From an uncultured Bacteroides sp. (lineage in GTDB: Bacteria > Bacteroidota > Bacteroidia > Bacteroidales > Bacteroidaceae): a DNA stretch of 27,881 nucleotides. Position numbers and translations under genes: made by a program. The DNA is taken from positions 1-27,881 of the forward strand of contig CAJKDC010000026.1 of assembly GCA_905198575.1 (NCBI GenBank), read 5' to 3'. The notes beneath the pieces are model-generated. The model was given only the letters and a program-made list of their open reading frames with translations, was not told the DNA's origin and searched no databases. Shown one piece after another: positions 1 to 8,026 of this stretch (position 1 is the stretch's first letter; each line of letters opens with the position of its first letter).

Positions 1-1
1 A

Positions 2-1258
2 GGTTTCCATGTGGTATATTGCGATGTAGCCGACTTGTATGGTGCCGATAAGGCAGTAAAACGTTGGAACAAGTTTTACAAATATCTGGTGAAGAATGGT
101 TTTCATAAAAAGACCGTACTGGAGGGCATGAGCCGTGGCGGACTGATTGTTTACAACTGGGCTGCACAGAACTCTGATAAAGTGGCTTGCATCTATGCCG
201 ATGCACCGGTCATGGACATCAAGAGTTGGCCGATGGGAAAAGGTGCTTATGCAGGTTCGGCCGAGGATGTGACACGGATGCTGGAAGCCTACGGCTTTAA
301 GAATGAGGAACAGGCTTTGCGCTGGAAAAAGAATCCGCTGAATCATGCGGCCAAGATTGCACAGGCAGACATTCCGGTACTGCACGTAGTGGGCGATGCA
401 GACGATATTGTTCCGGTGTCAGAGAATACAGCCCTTTTCGAAGCAGAAATGAAACGTCTCGGTGCCCCGATTACCGTGATTCACAAACCGGGTATCGGCC
501 ATCATCCGCATTCACTGAACAATCCCGAATCCATTGTACGTTTCATACTGAAAGCTACCGGCCGGTGGTCCAACAATTGTACCCATGCCGTTCCCGGAAA
601 CGAGTATCGCTCGGCTGCCGGATGGGTGGAAGGCTCGGAGTGGCATTCGGTGGCACAGGATATCGAAACCACGCTGAACGAACGTAAACTGAAACTGCTG
701 TTGCTGGGCAATTCCATTACGCAAGGTTGGGGCGGCATGCGTAAGCTCGTCAGCTACAAACCGGGCAAGCAGGCCATGGACGACGCTTTGGGACAGGGAA
801 ACTGGGAAAGTGCCGGTATCTCGGGTGACCGTACGCAGAACTTGCTTTGGCGTGTCCGTTACGGAAACTATAACCGGTGTACTCCGGAATATGTGGTGAT
901 TGCCATCGGAATCAATAATCTGGTAGTCGGTCAGGACACAGCAGACGATACGGCTGAAGGTATCATCGCCGTTACGGAAGAGGCCTGCAGGCAGTTCCCT
1001 GATTCAAAGATTATCCTGTTGGGACTTTTCCCTTCCGGAAAGGAGCAGGGCAGTGCAGTCCGTGAACAGTGCAACCGCATTCATAAACTGCTGGGCGCGC
1101 ATACCTTCGGAGCTCAGGTCAGTTACACAAATCCTACAGGCTGGTTTCTTGACGAAGATGGAACGATTCGTGACGGACTTTACAGCGGCGATTATATTCA
1201 CTTCACAGACAAAGGTTATGCTTGTGTAGCCTCACATCTGATACAGTTGATGAAATAA
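2..1258 (+). CDS. Alpha/beta-hydrolase fused to SGNH/GDSL esterase, 5' end cut off by the window
   Basis: The reading frame is open from base 2, so the gene starts upstream of the window; the GTG at 11 is just an internal valine codon. The N-terminal part is an alpha/beta-hydrolase: a nucleophile elbow G-M-S-R-G-G with the serine codon at 131-133, an acid in the VVGDADD stretch and a histidine in GIGHHPHS. From about base 640 a second esterase module begins, of the SGNH type: block I GNSITQGWGG (serine codon 713-715), a GDRTQN glycine/arginine segment, the GINN block III and a D-x-x-H end motif in GDYIHF (about 1190-1201). Two esterases in one chain point to deacylation of decorated polysaccharides or oligosaccharides. 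The next gene, 19 bases downstream, carries further SGNH domains, so the two probably share a transcript. A signal peptide, if present, lies outside the window. Substrate cannot be told from the sequence. Confidence 0.85.
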   Translation, partial: GFHVVYCDVADLYGADKAVKRWNKFYKYLVKNGFHKKTVLEGMSRGGLIVYNWAAQNSDKVACIYADAPVMDIKSWPMGKGAYAGSAEDVTRMLEAYGFKNEEQALRWKKNPLNHAAKIAQADIPVLHVVGDADDIVPVSENTALFEAEMKRLGAPITVIHKPGIGHHPHSLNNPESIVRFILKATGRWSNNCTHAVPGNEYRSAAGWVEGSEWHSVAQDIETTLNERKLKLLLLGNSITQGWGGMRKLVSYKPGKQAMDDALGQGNWESAGISGDRTQNLLWRVRYGNYNRCTPEYVVIAIGINNLVVGQDTADDTAEGIIAVTEEACRQFPDSKIILLGLFPSGKEQGSAVREQCNRIHKLLGAHTFGAQVSYTNPTGWFLDEDGTIRDGLYSGDYIHFTDKGYACVASHLIQLMK

Positions 1259-1277
1259 CACTAAAAGAAAAATAAGT

Positions 1278-3029
1278 ATGAAAACCACTTTCAAGTTTGC
1301 AGGATTGTCTGCTTTATTATTCGGGCAGTCGCTTTGTCTGCTTGCACAGACAGCCTGGTATAACCCGGCGGTCGATTCGCTGTTACCCATTCAGGGAAGA
1401 GCCTGGAATGCGGAAACCGGAAAGGTCTACCAGCGTTTGCCGCAGCGGGCCGAACAACTGGTCCGTAAACCCGTGTGGGACCTGTCGTTGCAGACAGCAG
1501 GACTCTATGTGAAGTTTTACACCAATGCTTCGCAAATTCAGGTGAAGTATCAGGTTACGGGAGGATTCTCGATGCCCCACATGCCTGCAACAGGTGTCAG
1601 CGGAGTAGACCTTTACACGATGGACTGCAATGGACAGCAATATTGGTGTGCGGCCAACTATCAGTTCGGTGATACGGTGCGCTATACGTATAACGACCTG
1701 ACATACCGCAACACGCACGATAAGGGAAACGAATTCACCTTGTATCTGCCTCTGTACAACGGTGTGAAGTCTTTACAGATTGGTGTGCCCGAAGGCAGCC
1801 GCTTCGATTTCGTGCGTCCGTCGGCCGAGAAGCCGGTCGTGATATACGGAACGTCCATTGCGCAAGGGGCATGTGCCTCACGTCCCGGTATGGCCTGGAC
1901 CAATATCCTGCAGCGTAAGCTGGATATGCCGGTCGTCAACCTGGGCTTTTCGGGCAACGGGCAATTGGACGAAGGTTTCTTCAAGCTTCTGTCCGAAGTG
2001 GATGCGGCAATGTATGTGATAGACTGTATGCCGAATATGACGAACGACCGCACAGAGCTGATTCGTCCGCGTCTGGAGAAAGGTATCCGTATATTGCGCA
2101 GCAAAAGCAAAGCGCCGATTCTGCTGGTAGAGCACGATGGCTATATGGGCTTCTACAGTTCGGATAAAAAAGGGGAGGAGTTCCGTAAAACCAACGAGCA
2201 GTTGCGTGCCGTATACGAATCGATGAAAGATGAAGCCGGAAATTTGCATTACATTACGTTTGATGAGCTGGCACTGTCTATGGACAGCCAGGTGGACGGA
2301 GTGCATGCTACCGACCTCGGAATGCAGCAGTATGCCGATGCTTATTATAAGAAAATAAGCGGTATCCTTTTCCCGGAACAGGCCGCTTTATCGTTTACCC
2401 CAAGCAGACAGCATCGGGATTCTTGCACATACCAGTGGACAAAGCGGCATGAGGAAATTCTGGATTACAATGCGAAGGTTCAGCCGCAGATTGTGATGCT
2501 GGGTAACTCCATCACTCACTTTTGGGGCGGACTGCCTTACGAAAAGCGCAGAGTGGCCGATGATGTATGGCAGAAGCTGTTCAAGGGTAAGTTGGTCGTG
2601 AATCTGGGTTACGGATGGGACCGGATAGAGAACGTACAGTGGCGGGTGCTGCATGGCGAGCTGGATGGTTTCTGTGCGCAGAAGATATTTATGATGCTGG
2701 GCACCAATAATCTGGATGACAATACGGATGAAGAGATTGTCCGGGGCATTGAGGAAACGGTAGCTCTGATTGCCAAGAAGCAACCGCAAGCAGAATTGTA
2801 TGTGGTTAAGATTTTGCCACGCAGGGACCGTGAGGAACGGCTGGTTAAGCTGAATGCCGGTATCGAGCAAGCTTTTGCCGACAATGCTGCCGTGCAGGTG
2901 CTGGATCTTTCGGAGGTGCTTACGGGCAAGGATGGAAAGATAAACGAGAAGTTGTTTTCGGACGGCCTTCACCCCAATCGTGATGGCTATAAACGAATTG
3001 CCGATAAGCTGAAACCTTACGTAAAGTAA
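1278..3029 (+). CDS. Secreted double SGNH hydrolase with N-terminal GxDLY domain
   Basis: 583 residues, opening with a hydrophobic signal peptide (about residues 1-23, ending LLAQ), so it is periplasmic or exported. Residues about 40-185 look like the beta-rich domain that precedes some SGNH esterases (GxDLY family); its signature G-V-D-L-Y is around D111. The first esterase module follows: GTSIAQG with S193, a GFSGNG segment, and D340-x-x-H343. The second begins at about 400: GNSITHFWGG with S411, GTNN, and D562-x-x-H565 near the C-terminus. Both modules keep recognisable Ser and Asp/His residues, so both may be active. The second is closely like the SGNH module of the upstream gene, which suggests duplication within the locus. 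The likely role is removal of acyl groups from plant or host glycans. It is the last gene of its operon: hairpins follow at 3030-3058 and 3187-3240. Confidence 0.88.
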   Translation: MKTTFKFAGLSALLFGQSLCLLAQTAWYNPAVDSLLPIQGRAWNAETGKVYQRLPQRAEQLVRKPVWDLSLQTAGLYVKFYTNASQIQVKYQVTGGFSMPHMPATGVSGVDLYTMDCNGQQYWCAANYQFGDTVRYTYNDLTYRNTHDKGNEFTLYLPLYNGVKSLQIGVPEGSRFDFVRPSAEKPVVIYGTSIAQGACASRPGMAWTNILQRKLDMPVVNLGFSGNGQLDEGFFKLLSEVDAAMYVIDCMPNMTNDRTELIRPRLEKGIRILRSKSKAPILLVEHDGYMGFYSSDKKGEEFRKTNEQLRAVYESMKDEAGNLHYITFDELALSMDSQVDGVHATDLGMQQYADAYYKKISGILFPEQAALSFTPSRQHRDSCTYQWTKRHEEILDYNAKVQPQIVMLGNSITHFWGGLPYEKRRVADDVWQKLFKGKLVVNLGYGWDRIENVQWRVLHGELDGFCAQKIFMMLGTNNLDDNTDEEIVRGIEETVALIAKKQPQAELYVVKILPRRDREERLVKLNAGIEQAFADNAAVQVLDLSEVLTGKDGKINEKLFSDGLHPNRDGYKRIADKLKPYVK

Positions 3030-3058
3030 CGTTCCTGTCGGTCTGACGGAGCGTTTTT
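3030..3058 (+). terminator. Candidate hairpin directly after the SGNH gene
   Basis: Immediately after the TAA stop, bases 3030-3039 can pair with 3045-3053 (one bulged T and one G-T pair) around a GGTCT loop, followed by five T residues at 3054-3058. This has the form of an intrinsic terminator but is weaker than the one at 3187-3240. Confidence 0.45.
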
Positions 3059-3186
3059 GCCGCATCATTGCAATGATAAACGTATGGCATAACTTTGCTG
3101 TATGTTTGTCTTGAATATGATAAAACTTTGTTACAAGTGTGATCAAATGGATAAGTACGGTCGGCTTGATTGAGCAATCGAAAAAG

Positions 3187-3240
3187 AAAGCCGTTTTAGT
3201 GAATCGCTAGTGGTGCGAAAAACTAAAACGGCTTTTTTTA
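3187..3240 (+). terminator. Strong rho-independent terminator
   Basis: A perfect 14-bp inverted repeat (3187-3200 with 3222-3235, core AAGCCGTTTTAGT / ACTAAAACGGCTT) closes a 21-base loop and runs into seven T residues (3233-3239). It separates the esterase operon from the toxin-antitoxin-like module. The A-rich left flank (3181-3189) would let it work in both directions. Confidence 0.85.
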
Positions 3241-3306
3241 TGGGATTGGGAATGATGTCCGGTCTAATGTCAGGAGTAAAGTAAAGATAGTATGCAATAT
3301 AAATCT

Positions 3307-3348
3307 ATATTTGTTTCCTTTTTAGGAAACAAATTTGTATATTTGTTT
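3307..3348 (+). promoter_or_regulatory. Promoter with palindromic operator upstream of the XRE gene
   Basis: A perfect inverted repeat with 11-bp arms (ATTTGTTTCCT at 3309-3319, AGGAAACAAAT at 3324-3334) and a 4-base TTTT spacer lies 32 bases before the XRE start codon. A 10-base direct copy of the left half (ATATTTGTTT) occurs at 3307-3316 and again at 3339-3348, start-to-start 32 bases, close to three helical turns. The second copy contains TATATTTG (3338-3345), which fits the Bacteroidetes -7 consensus TAnnTTTG, and TTTG at 3310-3313 could serve as the -33 element, though the spacing is slightly long. The layout suggests that the HTH protein represses its own operon by binding here. Confidence 0.7.
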
Positions 3349-3366
3349 GCATAGATAATATATAGT

Positions 3367-3795
3367 ATGATGGACAGAATAGAAAATATAGGTTTGTTGA
3401 TTCGAAATGAACGTCTTCGGAAGGGCTTCACTCAAGAAGAGCTTGGGGAGCGGGTTGGAGTCGGTAAAGCCCAGATTTCTAAAATAGAAAGCGGAAAGGG
3501 TCTTACGATAAAAACCGTAACAAAGGTACTTGACGCGCTTGGCATGTCAGCCTCTGTTTCGTTGCAAAACACCCAAGTAATCAATAAAAATGTGATAGGA
3601 TATGTTGTGGCGGCCATCAGTGAATTTGCCAAGACACATCATATTTCTGTTCGTGAGGCGAACAATTATCTGATACGTTTTAAGGGAATTGATTTTCTGA
3701 CAGAACATTATGATGCTGAACATTTGCTTTCGTTCGAGGACAGTGTTCAGGACCTTACACAAGTTTGCTTAAATAATGGAGGAGGTATTCAATGA
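3367..3795 (+). CDS. XRE-family HTH regulator with DUF3791-like tail, probable antitoxin
   Basis: 142 residues. Residues about 8-65 form a Cro/C1-type helix-turn-helix: IRNERLRKGFTQEELGERVGVGKAQISKIESG is spread over the helices, with the TQEELG / KAQISKIE recognition region typical of HipB-like antitoxins. Residues about 80-138 (an EFAKTHHISVREANNYL segment and an acidic C-terminal part) resemble the DUF3791 family, small proteins encoded beside DUF3990 genes. The start codon is ATG at 3367; a second ATG follows at once at 3370 and cannot be ruled out. The gene overlaps the DUF3990 gene by four bases (ATGA at 3792-3795), so translation is probably coupled. Likely role: DNA-binding antitoxin that autoregulates through the palindrome at 3309-3334. 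The HTH call is firm, the antitoxin role is inferred from context. Confidence 0.85.
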   Translation: MMDRIENIGLLIRNERLRKGFTQEELGERVGVGKAQISKIESGKGLTIKTVTKVLDALGMSASVSLQNTQVINKNVIGYVVAAISEFAKTHHISVREANNYLIRFKGIDFLTEHYDAEHLLSFEDSVQDLTQVCLNNGGGIQ

Positions 3796-4259
3796 AACTA
3801 TATCATGGATCGAATCTGGCAATCGAGCAGATAGATTTGTCGAAATGTAAACCTTACAAAGATTTCGGACAAGGATTTTATCTGACAGAGATTAAGGAAC
3901 AGGCAGAACAGATGGCTAAACGTACATCGGCTATCCATGGCGGGGAACCTGTCGTAACTGAATTTGAATTTGATGAAGCGGCATTGCAGACTCTTTCAGT
4001 CAAAATCTTTGAAAATCCTTGTGAAGAATGGGCTTTATTTGTTATGGCCAACCGCAGCCGAAATAGCGCACAGCCAACACATTGTTTTGACATTGTGATA
4101 GGTCCTGTTGCCGATGATACGATTGCTACTTTGTTTCGTAATTTTGATGATGGTATCATTGACCTGCAAATGCTTGTGAATGGTTTGAAATATAAAAAAG
4201 TTTCATCGCAGTATTTATTTCACTCGGCAGAAGCCATTAAATACTTACATAGAATATGA
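3792..4259 (+). CDS. DUF3990 protein, ADP-ribosyltransferase-like probable toxin
   Basis: 155 residues, no signal peptide or membrane segment. The start reads L-Y-H-G-S (residues 3-7) and is followed by D-F-G-Q-G-F-Y-L-T (about 24-32), the two opening motifs of DUF3990. These resemble the first NAD-binding strands of ADP-ribosyltransferase folds (an H/R residue on strand 1, then a G-x-G-F-Y-x-T/S turn). Further on there is W-A-L-F-V (about 75-80) and F-D-I-V-I-G-P-V-A-D-D (about 96-106), also usual in this family. It starts inside the stop of the XRE gene and its own stop overlaps the next start by four bases, so three genes are made as one unit. I infer a cytoplasmic toxin modifying a host target with NAD; neither the target nor toxicity is visible in the sequence. 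An alternative is a defence effector or a regulatory ART. Confidence 0.78.
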   Translation: MKLYHGSNLAIEQIDLSKCKPYKDFGQGFYLTEIKEQAEQMAKRTSAIHGGEPVVTEFEFDEAALQTLSVKIFENPCEEWALFVMANRSRNSAQPTHCFDIVIGPVADDTIATLFRNFDDGIIDLQMLVNGLKYKKVSSQYLFHSAEAIKYLHRI

Positions 4260-4474
4260 ATAAACGGATGCAATATTTAGTAGAAGGGATTACTAAAGAT
4301 ATAGTAGCTTATCTGATGCAGGATAACGGTTACAACTTGCCGACTGCGCTCAAGGAATTCTATAACTCCGAAACTTTTGCCAAGCTTTCTGATGAAGCAA
4401 CGGGACTTTATATTGAGAGCTCGGCTTATGTTTATGAGATACTGAAAGAGGAATTGAAGTATGGAAGGCTTTGA
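4256..4474 (+). CDS. Small protein, third member of the DUF3990 module
   Basis: 72 residues beginning MNKRMQYLVEGI. It is mainly helical and acidic in composition, with no catalytic motif and no membrane segment. The pattern is an N-terminal helix, then A-L-K-E-F-Y-N-S-E-T-F, then T-G-L-Y-I-E-S-S-A-Y-V-Y-E-I-L. Small proteins with this pattern (short helix, FYNS, TGLY, SxYVY) are, to my recollection, often encoded next to DUF3990 genes. The ATGA overlap with the toxin-like gene (4256-4259) argues for stoichiometric, coupled expression, as for a neutralising partner or co-antitoxin. It is the last gene before the AT-rich helicase operon, whose first start codon is 94 bases further on. I do not recognise a named family with confidence. 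Confidence 0.7.
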   Translation: MNKRMQYLVEGITKDIVAYLMQDNGYNLPTALKEFYNSETFAKLSDEATGLYIESSAYVYEILKEELKYGRL

Positions 4475-4568
4475 TAGGTACCAATTAGATTCAGTTATTA
4501 AACTTTTAAATTATTTCAGAATCAATTTTACAACATCCTGATTTGCATTAACCAAATAATTAGGTAAC

Positions 4569-6155
4569 ATGGAAAGTGACATCTTTAGGACATTTTGCTA
4601 TTATGTGGATGAACATATTTTTTCAAAAGAAAACTTAGGTTCTTATGTAGCATTGGTTGTAGACCAATCTTTTATTGATGACTTCTGTAAAGAGAATCAT
4701 ACAACAGAAGGTGCGCTAATGCTTGATGTGCGTAAAACTCTGCGTTGTTATTGTCGTGACCATTTAACGATTAAAGGTATTGTTGCTATTCAATTATTTG
4801 CAGCCACTAAAAGAGCTAATGCAGAGGGATATACTGCAAAAAACTATTATAACCGTCTATCACAAGTGATAAATTGGAGTATAGACGATTTACATCACTG
4901 GATGAAAGAAAATCAGGAAGACGTTTGGTTGTCATTATATGAATGGTGTGAAAATAATCATTTTAAAATAACTCGCTGTCAGCCTCGTAGTGGGACAGGG
5001 CGGTATGTACAATTTCCTATCCAACAAGCTTTGAGGGTGTTTACTGATGAGGATTTATTATATATTGCCAAGATATTTGTTGATAACAATCTATATCCAG
5101 GGGAGGATGTTACTCAAACAGAGTTTTGGAGGATTATAAACAAAAGATTATTATCAAATTATTACGAAACCAGACATGCTAAAGATGTAGTTAGTAATTC
5201 TGTTTCTCCGGAAGACTATTTGTTGCAAATATATAACTTTTACTTACGATGGAATGGAAAGTACAAATTTCGTGAAGAAGTTGTTCATACTAATCCTGCT
5301 TTTAATGATGTATATGGATATCTTACTGAAGATTTGACTACTATAGAGCTAAGAGATGAAAATTTAAAGCTTCAGCGAAAATTTTCGTTAAATGCTATGA
5401 AATATTCCGATATTTATCTATACTTCCCTTTTAGATGGAAAGGACTTCTTCTTTTTCAGAGAGATGATGTGTATGAAAACCGTTGGCGAGAGGTAAGATA
5501 TATTGAAACTACTGAATGCGATTATACGGAAGAATCCGAGAAGTACAGATTAGCGCTGTGCTTTACAGACGAGATACCTTTTAGTCTAGAATATAAAATG
5601 AAAGGCTGTGAAATCCTATTTGAAAATAAAAATATTATTATATATAAAATATTAAGAAGGTCTTCGACTAAAGATTTTTTCACAGAAAAGCGAATATACG
5701 AATTATATGGAGGTTTGAAGATTGGTAAAAATGCATACTTACAAGGTGCATTACCTATCTTACGTCTACATAAACCTTCAATAGTGTGGATTGATGGTAA
5801 GATGGTAGAAGAGGGGAGTATAAGTGGAGATTATTCATTAAATAATCTTACGATTGGCAGTCACTACATAAAACTTCCTAATATAAAGAGAATAATGATA
5901 AATGTGGTTGAAACATCTGTAAGTATCCAAGATTGGCAAGACACTTACAATAAATGGAATATAAAAAAGAAACCAGCAATGTGGCAAAACCAAAACTTAG
6001 ACCAAGGTATTGTAGGATTGGATTTCTCTTTTTTAAGCGATTTGGACACTGTAATTGATGAAAGTGTGACTAGACGCTGGGCCAAAGCCTTTGTATTTGG
6101 TCAATTCCATGATAAAGAACATAATGTAGCTATTAATTTAATAAAGGAAATATAA
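4569..6155 (+). CDS. Unknown 528-residue protein, first gene of the helicase operon
   Basis: 528 residues, soluble, no signal peptide. I do not recognise it firmly. Residues about 1-140 are helical. Residues about 143-175 (RYVQFPIQQALRV, then TDEDLLYIAKIF and LYPG) form the most motif-like stretch: an aromatic-Pro-x-x-QAL segment, an acidic turn, then a hydrophobic helix ending in a Pro-Gly. A beta-rich region follows at about 380-460 (YGGLKIG, YLQGALPIL, GSHYIKLP), possibly a beta-sandwich. These features weakly recall the N-terminal part of the large YjiT/STY4851-type proteins encoded beside DUF1998 helicases in enterobacteria; this is from memory and unverified. Its TAA stop overlaps the next ATG by one base (TAATG at 6153-6157). 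The low G+C matches the three downstream genes and differs from the flanks. Likely a structural or target-sensing component of the defence-like complex. Confidence 0.75.
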   Translation: MESDIFRTFCYYVDEHIFSKENLGSYVALVVDQSFIDDFCKENHTTEGALMLDVRKTLRCYCRDHLTIKGIVAIQLFAATKRANAEGYTAKNYYNRLSQVINWSIDDLHHWMKENQEDVWLSLYEWCENNHFKITRCQPRSGTGRYVQFPIQQALRVFTDEDLLYIAKIFVDNNLYPGEDVTQTEFWRIINKRLLSNYYETRHAKDVVSNSVSPEDYLLQIYNFYLRWNGKYKFREEVVHTNPAFNDVYGYLTEDLTTIELRDENLKLQRKFSLNAMKYSDIYLYFPFRWKGLLLFQRDDVYENRWREVRYIETTECDYTEESEKYRLALCFTDEIPFSLEYKMKGCEILFENKNIIIYKILRRSSTKDFFTEKRIYELYGGLKIGKNAYLQGALPILRLHKPSIVWIDGKMVEEGSISGDYSLNNLTIGSHYIKLPNIKRIMINVVETSVSIQDWQDTYNKWNIKKKPAMWQNQNLDQGIVGLDFSFLSDLDTVIDESVTRRWAKAFVFGQFHDKEHNVAINLIKEI

Positions 6156-8026
6156 TGGAATCGTTTGATTATGAACAATATAGAGTGGTTGGACTTGTGG
6201 AAAATAAGCTCAACGGTAAAATAGATGTGATTGGGTATTGTGACGATAATTTTTATGAATTTAATTCACTTACTTCTTCAGAAGCTCTTTACTTATTCCC
6301 ATCACATGGAAAAGTATTCGCTTATAATTTCTCTTTGTACCACGAAAACCTTCAAGGTAAAATAGTTTGTATATGTGTGAAACCTAGTAATAATAATGGA
6401 ACAGAAAGTTATGTTTGGAATTGGGATGGTGAAGTAATAGAATACGGGAAGAGGATTTTTACAATAGAAGGAATTTTTTCTAACGATGGTCAACATAACT
6501 TTGACATTTTAGAGAGCAATAATCTATTGGATGTCAACGAAGAAATATTGGTTCTTTGTGAAAATAGAGTTTATCAAATAATTCCGAATAATAGTGAGAA
6601 TATTATAAACTTTTGGGAGATTACATCTCTAAATATTGTGACAATTGATGGCATAAAATATTTTATAGGTATTTCATTACCTAAGCAAGATGGATATATT
6701 GATATAACAACAGACGAGCAGTTGATTAATTGGTATCTTTCAAAAGTTGTAAAGAAAAATTGGGCTGATATTATTAAGAATAAATCATTTCGCAATCTGG
6801 AAGCCTTTTTAACAGAAATGTTGACTTCTATGCAGAACCTTGATGAATCAATCTTGCAATGCAGATTAAATCGTTTGAAAGCGATTAATGCAAAGCTGTT
6901 TTTACTTTTTGACCGTTTGAAAGAAATAGCAGAGACTCCATGGTTTGGTGATGTTGTTCTGAAAAGTATTGAAGATCAAAAAGTAGTGCTGTTAGAGCAG
7001 ATGGAAAAAGAGAATGATTTAGGATTACATAGGGTTAAAGAAAATTATGAAGTAGAATTATTACGTTTAAAAAAGGAACAAGAAAAGAAAATTGATTTAT
7101 TGTGTCAAAATGCGGAAAATATTTTATGTGAACTATCTGAACAAGAAAAAATTATAAAGGAAAGGATAGAAGAAAAGAATCTGGAGATTGAACTGTTAGA
7201 TGAAACTGTAAAAGATAAGAAACAGGCAATTGCCACTTTAGAAGAATCTATTGCTAAGTTAAATGACAGAAAAGCTTCTATTATTCAAGATTTTTCGATA
7301 ATACATGAAGTTATCAATGCTACAGATACGTCAAGAACTCATTCAGTTAATAAAAATCTGAAAAAGTTTTCACTTGAGGAAATCAACTTTTCTGATAAAC
7401 CTAATTGCCGTTTTCAAGCCTATATAAAATCACTTGAGAACTTTATGAAAGCAAATGGTGCACCAAAAATATCACCAACGATTATGGGTAAAATGCTGGC
7501 AAAATACTACGTTGTACTTTGTCCAAGTCTGTCTATAGCACAATCTTTTATATTCGCATCTCATAAATGTAAATATTTGACAGAATATGTAAGTGTGAAA
7601 TGGACTTCTTTTGAAGATTTATGGGAAAATGGATTAGCGTATATTGTTTCAAAAAGTATGGAAGAAATTGATACTATGCATTTCTTGCTTTTGCAAAATA
7701 TAAATCTTTCATATCTTCCTAACTATTTGCAACCTTTGATAGATTTGCAAAGAGGAATTATAAGTAAATTCCCAGTATCTGATATTCCATATCCTAATAA
7801 TTTGCGTATACTTTGTACTGTAGCAGAGGAAGAACTTATTAAAATGCCTGCATCTTCATTGAAATACTTTGGATGCATTGACAAGACTTTTTATTTTGAA
7901 TCATTAGAAAAAATGAAATTTGCTGATGATGCAAGTCTAGGCTATCTTACCCCAAAGGAACTTTGTAATGAAAGAGAGCAAAATATTGAAGTCCAAAATA
8001 TGTTTGAACAATATGTTGATGAATGA
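6155..8026 (+). CDS. Coiled-coil protein with degenerate AAA+-like C-terminal domain
   Basis: 623 residues. Residues 1-190 are beta-rich with many aromatic and acidic residues. Residues about 195-265 are helical. A long charged heptad-type segment rich in E, K and L at about 270-378 is a clear coiled coil. Residues about 405-600 resemble the second half of an AAA+ domain of the McrB type: HFLLLQNIN (about 508-516) sits where a Walker B strand and the following ENIN-like turn would be, followed by a LPNYLQPLIDLQRG helix and a strand PNNLRILCTV with a downstream polar turn. No Walker A GxxxxGK motif is present anywhere, and the usual acidic Walker B pair is absent, so ATP hydrolysis is unlikely. 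It starts within the stop of the previous gene. Probably a scaffold or sensor working with the helicase. Firm on ORF and coiled coil, tentative on the AAA+ relation. Confidence 0.75.
   Translation: MESFDYEQYRVVGLVENKLNGKIDVIGYCDDNFYEFNSLTSSEALYLFPSHGKVFAYNFSLYHENLQGKIVCICVKPSNNNGTESYVWNWDGEVIEYGKRIFTIEGIFSNDGQHNFDILESNNLLDVNEEILVLCENRVYQIIPNNSENIINFWEITSLNIVTIDGIKYFIGISLPKQDGYIDITTDEQLINWYLSKVVKKNWADIIKNKSFRNLEAFLTEMLTSMQNLDESILQCRLNRLKAINAKLFLLFDRLKEIAETPWFGDVVLKSIEDQKVVLLEQMEKENDLGLHRVKENYEVELLRLKKEQEKKIDLLCQNAENILCELSEQEKIIKERIEEKNLEIELLDETVKDKKQAIATLEESIAKLNDRKASIIQDFSIIHEVINATDTSRTHSVNKNLKKFSLEEINFSDKPNCRFQAYIKSLENFMKANGAPKISPTIMGKMLAKYYVVLCPSLSIAQSFIFASHKCKYLTEYVSVKWTSFEDLWENGLAYIVSKSMEEIDTMHFLLLQNINLSYLPNYLQPLIDLQRGIISKFPVSDIPYPNNLRILCTVAEEELIKMPASSLKYFGCIDKTFYFESLEKMKFADDASLGYLTPKELCNEREQNIEVQNMFEQYVDE

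Noticed and set aside
2388..3146. Long open frame on the minus strand (252 codons) under the second SGNH gene
   Set aside because: Antisense shadow of the well-supported esterase gene; its protein shows no recognisable domain.
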